Assembly: GCA_019925795.1 (NCBI GenBank)
Contig: CM034312.1
Span: forward strand, 81,781,528-81,845,527
Reading direction: 5' to 3'
Origin: Dendrobium chrysotoxum
Taxonomy: Eukaryota; Streptophyta; Magnoliopsida; Asparagales; Orchidaceae
DNA length: 64,000 nucleotides
A model generated the notes under the pieces. The model searched no databases. It saw only the letters and a list, made by a program, of their open reading frames with translations, and was not told where the DNA came from. How positions within the stretch are numbered: position 1 is the first letter of the stretch; each line of letters opens with the position of its first letter. This document shows, in pieces, positions 11,101 through 23,100 of the stretch. A program made the translations under genes and the position numbers.

Positions 11101-14100
11101 TATTGCACCTCTCCTCATACTCACTTGGTGTGGGGAGATAGGGGGATCGTAGGGAGTAAGAATTATATAGCTCATGAAATTTATAGTCTTATATTATTAC
11201 AACCAAATAAATTGATCTTTTTAACTTATTTGAGAAAAAGACAAAAATAGTTTCCAACTATTCATCAATTTAGTCCCAAAGTATCACATTTCTCCAAGTT
11301 AGTCCTTTAACTATGCTAAATTGATCCCAAATAGTCCCTCACATAGAAATTGATGGAAATTGAAATGCAAAATGGATCCCAATTTAGCCATAGGACTATA
11401 CTTATCAACGACGAATATCGCATTATAATGCAAAGGTCCCCTTGGAGTCAGAGCCCACGGTGCGGTGTGTGCCATTTTGAACATGACATAAATAAAAAAT
11501 TATGAATCAAAATGCAGATAAATATGAAAAATTATTAATTTAAAAAATAAACCATCATGATAATAAAAGCATCAAATATGATGCTTAATTTCAAGTGCTT
11601 AACACCTCAACCACTTAAGTTTAAGTGCAGTTTGAACTAAATTCGACATTTTTTGAAAATCTAATAATGACAGAGTAACTAATAATAATTAGTGTACACA
11701 GATAGAAGTTTTGAATAACAAAATACAATTGGAAATAGCGAAGTCAATGTCAATTGCGAGAAAGGATATATTCATTGAAGAAGATATGACATGTGACTGT
11801 TATGAGAGGAAGATGAGGCGTATGGCCTGTTGCTCAAGGAAGACACGGTCTGCGGCTATGTGATGAAGATAAGGCGACTTGCTGTGCGTGATGCCCTTAC
11901 TGAGTGGGATCAATATCAAGTGGCAGCTATACGCCTCAGATTGTGCAACAACTGTGCGTGCTTGATTGAGACCATGTGGCCAAGATGAGATCGGAGGAGC
12001 GCATGCATGGTTGAGATTGCCCGAATGAAATGATGCCCTAGCCTAACGACCCGAGTGAGGTGATGTTGTGCATGGGTGTGAGATTCTATTTTAATTAATG
12101 GGGGTAAGGGTTTAGTGTGTGTGGAAACTATTAGAAAAAAAAACTTAATCTTAAATCTATCATACTATGTTATAACTTTCAATTGATTTGACTTCTTTGT
12201 GCATCTTCATTGGGGACTTAATTTGGGGTTAGCTTTAAAAACTCAGCTTCATTCACTCGATTAAGTTCTACATAATGTAATACATGGGGTGTTTAAATCG
12301 GACGATTTTATAAAATTTATAGTGTTTGTGGAAATAGATAAATATTATAACTTTTGATTGATTTCACTTCTTTGTGCATCATCATTGGGGACTTAATTTG
12401 GGGTTAGCTTTGGAAATGCATCTTCATTCACTCTATCAAGTGCTACAAAAGGTACTATCTTTTATGCAAGTTTTTTGCACAATTTTTTATTATGTTACCT
12501 TTGGTCTATGCCTTCTTTCCCGAACCCTTTCTTATTAATCCTATGTATCGACCATATTTAATGCATCTTCTATGCTCCATTCTATATGCGTAATAGTTGT
12601 TAATTCCATTTCTCGTTTTATTTTTCCTGATTTTACCCAACCTTAATGTTAACAATCTTAGTTTTCCGCACTCAATTAGGCTACAAGTGATCTTTTTTAT
12701 GTATCCTTATTCATAGCATGAATCATGGCATTCTCCACATTCTTTTACATATGTTTATAGCATACATTGCTTAACAGGACTGACTTTCTTTCCAAGTTGC
12801 TTGCATGTTTTTTTTTTGGTGCATGCATATTTGTTTTGATATCTTTGGCATTGGTTGAACAGCTTTAATCTGCATCCTTCTGCAAGGTGTTGGTTATGCT
12901 TCTAACAAAGTTTTGATTGTTTGCAATCTGCCAATTAACCAATTTTATTTTCTCAATGTTGAAGCAGGATGATGATTCATATATCTTACCGGTTCTATTA
13001 CGTTTTGATGGACACCCCGAAGTGGATGATGAGGTTTGTTATCATAATATCATATCATGTTAGTTTCAAGGGAAATGATTTTGTCATTCTTTATTTTTGC
13101 TTTGGAAATTTAAAACCTCATTTGGTCGGCTATAATATCTTAGCTGAAGTGCTATTTTACCTATCAAATTGATGTGCAGGATATTCAAAAATAAATATTG
13201 AGAAAATAGTAAGTGTCCAATATTTACTGAGATCTAAAAGAACAACACTAAATGTGGACCAACTCAATAGGCTTACATATTAATGATTGTAAATCCAATG
13301 TCAACCTAAATTGCTTTAAATTGAATAAAAAATTCAAAATTGCAAATCATAAATTGATATTACTCATAATTGATCTAACACCACCATTACAACTATAGTC
13401 GATAATTAAAGCCATTACCAGAATTAAACAACATCATCTATACAAAAATAATCTTAATTGAATCATGAATTATCATTTACTAGAAATCTTTTCACTTATA
13501 TAACAAGCAGGAGAGAGGGAAAGAAGGTTAGAGCAGTAAGAGACAATGAAGGTAAAGCTTGAGAGTCTACTAGGAACAAATCAAGTGATAAGATGATAGC
13601 ATTGAGTTTAAAGAGCGCAAGGAAGCTTATGATTTCAATAAATTTATGAAATTGAAATAAGGAAGCAAGAGTGGAAGATAAGAATATGGTTATCGAAGGT
13701 TACCTGATGATTCACAATAGCGATCATAATGTGTATTTGTGGCTATTGAGATAGAAAATTTGGTTGGAGGATGTTGGCAGATGTGGCTTAGATTGAGGGA
13801 AGAAGAAGAGTCACACTCAATGAGGAACATACGATGGTATCGACGATGAAGACTTATGACAATAGCTCTTTTTGGTTGGGAACAAAGATGATGAAGAAGA
13901 AGAGGGAGAGAGCTCATGACACATGAACTGAGAAGGGAGAGAAGGTTTTGCAATCTTGGTTTGTAGCTAGGGGCAAAGACTCAATGTTGGCTTATGATTT
14001 GTGGTAAAAAAATAAATGGAGGCATGCCGAAAATATAAAGTAGATCTATCTTATATCACGATCAAATAAACTAAAGAACTAGTCCAATAATATTGGGGCA

Positions 14101-17100
14101 AAGGAGACAATAGGCTGGGTTAATTGTTGATTCAGTTCAACTGGGGCTTTTATATTATTTATTTATTGTTACATTAAACCCTATTTTTGATCCATAAATT
14201 TGTACCTTAACACCAATAGAATCTCTTTTTAGGTATTCATTTGCTTCTTCTTTAGTACCATGATAGAAGCGATAGGTTGATGACAAAGCTTTCTAACTTG
14301 ATAATCCAAATTTTGCTCTGATACCTTTGGCCTTTTTGAATAGGTAATGGGTCATGCTAAATGTTATAAGAGTTATCAGGCATATGGTATTTTAACGAAG
14401 AGAAGTGAAGGATATACAATTGATACGTCACAAAGTATCAGCTTGATCGGGCACGAATCTCGAGGCATATCTCAATTGGAAACTTTCAAAATTAAATTTG
14501 TGATCATTTGAACTCCGATCTCAGCAAACTTATAGTCAAATTAAACGTCTTAGTAAGACAAATCCAATAACATCAAATTTGGTCTAATCCGAGCCCAAAT
14601 GGGCCCAAATCAATGGACTAAAGCATATCTGAAAGCTTCATGACTCTAATTGTACAATTAAATGATCTCTAAATATGGCATGCTTATAGTCGAATCGAGC
14701 GGCTCAACGAGACGAATCCAATGTGCCCAATATTGCTTAAGTCTGACATCATTAAGGCATTTAAATGCTGAACGAATGCTCTATGATCGATGGGATCAAT
14801 ATGGGCCGTCCGATAAAGCACTCTGAAATTGCTCTGAATCTTCTACATATTTATAAGCATGCTACTTCCAAAAATTTATAAATAGACCCCCACTCTCTAC
14901 ATTAAGGGGACTTTCGGGTGAGGCTTGACCTTGGGCTATAGATTCAAAAGAAGAGCATTGATACTTGAAGAATCTCGGAGCACCACTGGAGCACCACTGT
15001 CGGTGAACCCTTGTCGTCGTCAGACTTTCACTAGTCAATGATCGTCGAATGTCCACCTTGCCACCGTCGTTGGAGCTTAACTCGGCCACCGTCACAGGAT
15101 CGTCTCCCGACCACGATCCTTCCAACCTCAGTTGCTTTCCGACTATGGTTCTCGAATCACAGTCACCCGTTGACCATATTCCCTCCGAACACTGTGGCCT
15201 AAGAATGGTACCTCCGACGATCGTTGCCCGACTACGGTCCCTTGGGCCACCGTCGCCCGACTATGTTCCCACCAACCACCATTGCCCCACAACGGTCCTT
15301 TCGACCTTCGGCTCCCGCCGACTACAGTCCCTCCGACTATCATTACCCTACTACAGTCCTTTGACCTCAGTCTCTCGACTACGTTCCTTCGACCTCAGTC
15401 AACTGACTACGACCCTTTGACCTTAGTCGTCCAACTACGGTCCTTCCAACCTCTGTCACTCATCGACTACAATCCTTCTGACTATGGCCGCTCGATTACG
15501 GTCTTTTAACCTCAGTCACCCGCCTATGATCCTTCCGACCTCTATCACCCACTAACTATGGTCCTTATGACTTTTGTTGACTGTTGACTACGGTCCCTTT
15601 GACCACCCTTGCCAGACTACGGTCCCCCAGACCACAGTCGCTCGACTACGATCCTTTGACCTCAGTCGCCCGACTACTGTCCTTCCGACCTCAGTCACCC
15701 AACTATTGTCCTTCCGTCCTTAGTCGCCCGACTACTACCCTTCCAACCTCAGTCACCCCCCGACTATAGTCCTTCCAACCGCTAACACCCGACTACGGCC
15801 TTTCATCCTCCGTCGCCCGACTACGGTCCTTCCTACCTTCGTCGCGCCCGTCGACTATGATCCCTTCAACCATCATTGTTTGACTGTCCCTCCAATCACA
15901 ATCTCCCGATTACGGTCCTTTGACCTAAGTCGCCCGACTATGGTTCTTTTGACCTCTATTGCTAGTCGACTGTGACGCTTTCGACCTCCGTCGCCCACCG
16001 ACTACAGTCCCTCCGACCACTGTTGCTCGATTACGTCCCCTCCAATCACAATCACCCGAGTTCAATTCTTCGACCTTAGTCGCCCGACTATGGTCCTTCC
16101 AACCTTCGTCGCTCATCGACTACGGTCCTTACGACCACCGTCGCCCGCCGACTACGGTCCCTACAACCTTTGTCACGGCCGCCGACTGCGGTCTCTATGA
16201 CCTTGGTCGCCCGCCGACCACGGTCCCTCTCGACTGTTGTTACCTGCTGATTACGATCCTTGTGCCACTGTCATTTGACTACGGTCTCTTTGACCATCAT
16301 AGCCCAACTACAGTTCTTGGACCATCGTCGCCTAATTATGGCCCTTAGACCACCATCACCCAATTACGTTCCCTCCGTCCCCATTCGCCTAACTATAGTC
16401 CCTCTAACCTTTGTCGCCTATCGACTATGGTCCCTCCAATCTACGTTGCCTGACAACGGTCCCTTCAACCCCAGTCGCCTGACTACAGTCCCTCTAATCC
16501 TCATTGCCCGACCACGCTCCTTCCAACCTCTATCACTCGACTACAGTCCCTCTGACTTCCGTCACCAGCCGATTCTACTGACCAAACAAAATCGACCAGT
16601 GTTCTCTTGAGAACGTGTCTCATATCACTAGATTCTTCTAGCTCTAGCCTTGTAATGTGCTCTATATTATGTATATTTGCTACATTGTGTCAAACCCTTC
16701 CCCCGAGGAAGGATATCATTTGTAATCAACGATAAATACTAGTGAAATCATTTCAACTGGGCAAGACCCCGTAGTTTTTTCCTTTTTCAGGATTTTCTAC
16801 GTAAAAATTATGGTGTCTCTTATGGCTCTTGCACCTCTCTCTCACATCTCTTTGTGTGCTGGATGTTTGTACAAAGCTATGACGTTAAACACTCCATCTC
16901 TCTACCATCGTGAATGTTCTGGCATGCAACAACACTATTGCGAGTTTAGGAGAAAGGGCCAATTGATATGAAAACTTTCCCTATTCTCGCAATCATCTTA
17001 AAATATTGATTGAATAAAGTTGAAAATTCACTCTTACCGAATCTAGTAACTCACACATGGTAAAACCTTGTGAAATATATGATCCCAATCTCAAACTCAA

Positions 17101-20100
17101 TCATCCTGTGCCTAGGGTGAAAGTATTTATTATGTTGCTCCTGAGCTGAACTTAGACATTTCCAAATCAAATGAACTTAGTAGCCTCTCCACTAATTGAG
17201 GTTCTAGGAATTTTCTTCCACCAATCTCTAATCAACATAAATTGGATATATATTTATTTCCATACAAAATTGCTGATGCTAGTTTGAAAATTATTATTAT
17301 AGACAAACTTCACACCTAAAATGTAATCCTCGTAGCTAAATGCTCTCAACAAATCTTACACAAGCTCTGACTTCCTATTATTTTAGAATGAAATATTTTG
17401 TTAATGTAACAGTATGCCAAAGCCTCTAAAGCTTTTTTATATATCGTAGTAGTAAATCTCCTATCCTGATTAGTTACAATGATGATTATTATCTCATGCA
17501 TTCTAATAATATTATTCATATAGATTCTTGTCAGCTTGTCTATTGACTAAATCTTCTTGATATGTACATAATAAGCTGCCTTTGTGGTTCAATTAATCAT
17601 TTCCCTAATTATATCATAACCTTGCATATACCCAGATAAGCTAACAACAAAATTTGTTGCAATCTTCTCTCATTTTTTACTTTGAAATAGAAAGAGGTTG
17701 TAACACTCCAATTGGTTTGTGATGTTTATCCTTAACCATTTGATGGTTGAAACACTCGTTACAAAATTTGCCATATACTTCTTCATTCTAGGCCACTAGA
17801 AAAGTTCATTGACATGTTGATACATTTTAGTACTCCTCTAGTGAATAAAATATGAAGTGGTATGTGCATCTCAAGTGGCTCCTGTCGTAGTCTTAATTTA
17901 GAACACATAGTGGTCGATTTTCAAATCTTAATGTACCTGCATGATTGATAACAAACTTGAGTTTCACCCCTTGTTTAGATTGATTTTAAAGTTGCATCAA
18001 TTTATCAACTTATGTTGGAGCTATATGAATCTTATTTGAATTGTTGGTTGAGCAAACATATGAGATGTGATAAATTCTCTTAGAGGTATTATCTCAAATT
18101 GAAGTCAATCTATCTCGTGCACCAACTATCTTATAGGAGTTGTAGATTTTTTGCTCCAAGTATTTACAATCACATTAGTCTTGCCTGGGTAGTACTGAAT
18201 TTGTAAATAATAGTCCATCAACTTATAATTGGTAGAGTTCATATTCAACTCCAGAGTGAAAATATACTTCAAGTTCATATGGTGTGTGAAAATCTCACAT
18301 TTAACTCCATAAATATAGTATTTTCTTATCTTCAATGAAAAAATGTTTAAGCCCAACAGCAAATCATGAGTAAAATAATCCCTCTCATGCACCTTGAGCT
18401 ATATGGAGGCATTAACCACCTCTTTGCTCTGTTGTTTTTATACATAACCCAAACCTTGGTTTGAGAAATCATTTTAGATTTGAAATCCGCCAGTGCTTGA
18501 AGGAATGGTGCAATTCATGAGTTTCTAAAGACTTTGATCACATAAATTAAACTACTCAAATTTAAAAAACTTATTAGTCAGCTTTGTTAAAGATGCATTA
18601 ATGTTAGAGAAATTCTCAACAAATTGATGTGCATGCTTAATGGTTCAATAAGTCTAAAGACCAAACCACCTTCTTGCTAGTCTACCAACTTATTGGTCGA
18701 AGCAGCATCATTTACAAGAAATGGAACATCAGATTGACCATTTTCTTAATTATTGGATCTTTAGATCATATCGTTTACAAGAAATTTTATCATGCTTCAT
18801 ATCTAATAAATTGAACCACTCAAATTTAAAAAACTTATTAGTTAGCTTTGTTAAAGATGCATTAATGTTAGAGAAATTCTCAACAATTGATGTGCATGTT
18901 TAATGGTTCAATAAGTCTAAAACCAAACCACCTTCTTGCTAGCCTACCAACTTATTGGCCGAACCAGCATCATTTACGAGAAATAGATCGTCAGATTGAC
19001 CATTTTCTTAATTATTGGATCCCTAGATCACATCATTTACAAGAAATTTTATAATGCTTCATACCTAATAAATTGAACCACTCAAATTTAAAAAACCTTT
19101 TAGTCAGCTTTGTTAAAGATGCATTAATGTTAGATAAATTCTCAACAAATTGATGTGCATGTTTAATGGTTCAATAAGTCTAAAGACCAAATCACCTTCT
19201 TGCTAGTCTACCAACTTATTGGCCGAACCAACATCATTTACAAGAAATAGACCGTCAGATTGACTATTTTCTTAATTATTGGATCCCTAGATCATATCAT
19301 TTATAAGAAATTTTATTACTTGTCATACCGAATAAAATAGTGAGTAGGAGAGAAGGCTCAAGCAACTAAGAGTCAACGAAGGAAATGGCTTAACGGTGGA
19401 ATTTCTGGGAGGGGTAAAAGAGAATGATAAGATGATTGCAGTGAGAGTGAAGAAAGCAAGGCCACTTTTGAACTCAATAAATCAATGAAATTTAAATAAA
19501 GATCCAAGAGAGGAAGAAGAAAATATGATTTCTGAAGGCTCTCTCTGACAACTGAAAATGGAGAGTACAATGAACATGTTTGACGGCTAGGGCTAATCCA
19601 TGGCTAGAGGATGTTAGTAGCTATGGCTAAGATTGCTGAAAGTAGCTATGGCTAAGATTGAGGGAAGAAGAAATTTAAGGACTATTGGTGTGAGTTAAAT
19701 GCTCATAAATTGAATAAATTATATTTAATTTCATAAAAACGCATGACTGATAAAACACAGACAATTGAGCTTAAACCCTTGACTTTAATAATACGAAATT
19801 AGAAATTTTAATTGAGACAAAAATGTATGAGAGAAGTACTTGTATAATTGGCGACTTCAGAATCTCCTCTTTAGGTGGAGATTTCTGGTGTCATCTGTCA
19901 AAGGGGCTATTAGTCCCTTTTATAAGTTTACGTTTATAAGACCTCCTTTCCTTAGAAGCATTAAGAAAAGTGCTCTTTCGAGAATTTAGCTGTTGTGAAT
20001 GGGTGCATATGACAGGCCTTATTACTATGAGTGATTGAAGATCTTTTTTATCCTCTGCAGGGAAATATTCTTTATCGCTTTCCATCATTGCAGCGTACAG

Positions 20101-23100
20101 CTTCATCTCAAAGGGTTTCTAGGAAGGAATATGTTGGTAAAAAATGGGCTCAATGGGTTGATGGCATAGAGAAATTTTTTGAGGAAAAGAAGTGGTCATT
20201 CAGGTTAATCTTCTGTTGAAACTTCTTACATAGTTTTTAGAATTACTTTCTGTTTATTTTGTTTGAAGTCTTTTGGCCTTATTCGTTGCCGAGATACTAG
20301 TTTAACGGGAAGTTCAAACCCGTTTCGTATTACTAGTCATTTTTGTTGTTAGTAATAATTTCCTGTTATTTTTTCATGCTTCTACTCTTCAAGACAAAGT
20401 TGCTGTTTGATGATCTGTTGTGAAAATAATGTGAATATTGGAAGAAATTAAATAATTTAGCGCAATTAGCTGCTCCCAAATCAAGTTCAAAGTTCAAACA
20501 ACTATATTTGTGTCTTGGGAATTGCCAGAAACACGAGTTTTGTTTCTTTAAACTGAAAAAGGTCAATCTAGGTTTTATTGAACATATATCCCATTTGGGT
20601 TTCCTTTGCCGAATGAACCACCTTTTGTGCTCACTAGGCCGGGGAAAGTCAGTTTGGGTTCGATTCAGTGGTCTTCCTTAGCGGCATATACCACCTCGGG
20701 AGAGCACATGCTTGCAAAAGAAGAGAAACAGGAAGGGGGTGGGGATGATGGAAAAATATGATGTGTAACTTTTATGTCACTGCCTCCAGAATGCGTCGAT
20801 TGCTACTGTCTGAGAAGCTGCTATACATGGAAGCAGGTTAGTGGATTAAATATTTTCAATGAAGTGCTCATTTTGAAGCTGGAGATATAGAAGAGGAAGG
20901 TCAAGACTGAGGGAGAGGTAACTAGTGTCGGGATGGGTGATGGGGACATCAGATCAAACATCAGATCATTGAAGGTTTATCAGCGACGTGGCAAACGATC
21001 TATGGCCATGATCGAGTCATTGTATTTTTTAGTATTATCATGTATTTGTTTTGTTATTTGCTTTATTAGTTTTTGTTTCTGTTTTTACCCTTAATTAAGG
21101 GAGGTCGTATGTAAGCCCAAGAGGGCATTGTCGTATTTTACCTTTTGAGTCCTTTTGTATGAGGCTTTAAATAGCTCTATTGTTCTCTTTTGATGGTTAA
21201 TGAATGAATGAAAGAAAATTCCTGCACTCTTGTCTTAAGAGCTTGAGAGTTGAGAGCTATTGAGGAGGATCCCTAGGAGAGGGAGAATTGTGCATCACCC
21301 ACCAACCTACACGTGTCGGGTTCGTGGCTTTATTTCTTTAGCTTCTTTTTTTTTTCTTCCCCTCTTTCCCCTCCACCACCGTCGGCTCCTCCCTTCCCCA
21401 CCTCCTCCCACGACGCAAGCCCCACCTCCCCACCCGTCCCCTTCCTCCCTTCCCCCCATCGGCGGCCCTCCACCACCCCACCATAGTCGCCGGCCCCACC
21501 TCCCCACCAAGCCGCCGGTTCCACCCTTTTCCCTCTTGAATTATTTCCTAAATTGAATTGGAAATAATTCAAATCTAGTTCCCAAATCTTTCCTAATTGA
21601 TTAATCTTATTTTTGGAAAGATTCCTAATTGAATCAATTATTCCAAATCTAAGTTAATTGATTAGGACCCTTTCCTATTTCATCAATCCTATTTTTGGAA
21701 AGGTTTTAATCAAATCAGTTAATTCAAAATCTGAATTGATTGATTAATTATTGCCTTAACCTAGATACATTGAATCTAGCCACATACCCCCTCCCCCTCT
21801 CTCTTGGTCGAACCCCCCTTGCCCCATCTAATTAAATTCTTTCCTAAAATCTGCCCTCTCCCTTAGGAATTAATTTAAATGCACCCCTCTCTCCTACCCG
21901 CTGCCCCTCTCTCTCCCTAATCTCCCTTCCCACTAATTCTCTTCCCCCTTTGGAATTAATTTTAAATTCCAAAATCCCTCTAAGGTAAAATCTGAAATTA
22001 ATTTCAGATTTTAAGTTCACTTTCCCTCCAACCTAATTCATGAAAATCTGAACTAAACTAAACGCTTCCCCTCCTGCCTTGGCCGGCCACCCTCTCATCC
22101 TTCATCTTGCTTGGATTTTGGAGAGAAACTTCTTTCTCTCAAGGGGAACCAACAAGGACCGCAAGAAGGACATTCCTTCCTCATCTCAACCACGCAAGAC
22201 CAATGCATGGATCCAGAAGTTGACTTCGACTACGCCTACGATGAGCAAGACGTCCTTCTCATTCTCCACTCCACCTTCTTTGACGTCAACCCGAATATCG
22301 ATCACACGGTTGAAGAGTACGTGGAGCGCATCCTGGATTCTCTTATTGAAGTCATTGACGAACAGCTGGGCAATACACAGTGGTACATCACCTCCAGTTC
22401 TCAATAAGGGTGAACCTCGACCCTTGTTCATTTATCTTTTGAATTCACTAACGTTGTAGGTGATGATGGAATCTCAAAGAATCGTGCTTTGCTAACCGCC
22501 GTTACTTAGTAAACATAGGATTTGAGTTAACTTTCTATGTACTAATCTCATTGTTAGTGTAGGGATCTTTGTTGAAAATCTACTTAATTCTCATGTCTTG
22601 AATTTCTATATTACTTGTAATAGTTCAAGTCTTTCATGTAATTTGGCCTAAACAAAAGTGACCCCTCTTACATTTTATCTTGTCGTTTTGGAATAACTAG
22701 TAGTTTATATTGTTATGCTCTTTAAAATTTCGTGCATGCTCTTATCTGTTCATTACAACGCATTGTAGTTTTGCATCATCTGGTATCAGAGCATAGTTAA
22801 CCTAGAATTTGCATGCTAGAATTCACCCTAGGTTATTGCTTAACTGTTTCTATTTAGTTTTGCATGCATAGCATCTTTTAAAAAACATTTTAATCTTCAT
22901 TTATGCTTGATGTCCAGTTAATTTCTGCACTCTTTTAGTGAGCATGAAAGTTGTTTCTTAGGTTTTTAGGTGCTGATTTTAACTCAACAACTTAACTACT
23001 TGCCTAGGTGACTTAACACCTTAGTGTAGTTTGCTGTCCTAGAAGTTCCTGCATCTGTTAATGTCATTTTAGGGTGTCTTTCCATTGCATTTGTTTGATG

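Larger units (their letters stand above)
9936..12967 (+). other. Intron of the plastid-protein gene (3.0 kb)
   Basis: This GT-AG intron contains an RTE LINE tail on the minus strand and a direct repeat of about 110 bp. The segment 11230-11410 has repeated 'AATAGTCCC/TTAGTCC' words like those of common plant noncoding repeats, but no clear ends were found. Confidence 0.7.
13034..20060 (+). other. 7.0-kb intron of the plastid-protein gene
   Basis: The donor GTTTGT follows the codon for the last Glu of the PEVDDE stretch; the acceptor TCCTCTGCAG precedes the GNILYRF exon. It holds a minisatellite, a decayed minus-strand gypsy element with possible old LTRs, and a 263-bp tandem repeat. The segment 14010-15000 has only low-complexity and unrecognised sequence. 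Confidence 0.85.

Noticed and set aside
15049..15420. 123-codon ORF and its neighbours in the minisatellite (up to 16610)
   Set aside because: They arise from translating the CGACTACGGTCC repeat in several frames on both strands; no domain or splice support.
21260..21572. Pro-rich plus-strand and Gly-rich minus-strand ORFs
   Set aside because: They are products of the C-rich part of the gypsy LTR; similar frames recur at 27706-27945 in the other LTR.
22079..22459. 126-codon ORF overlapping the LTR small ORF in another frame
   Set aside because: Frame shifted relative to the MDPEV frame, with Ser/Thr-rich low-complexity text; the other frame has better codon and residue composition. Neither is proven.
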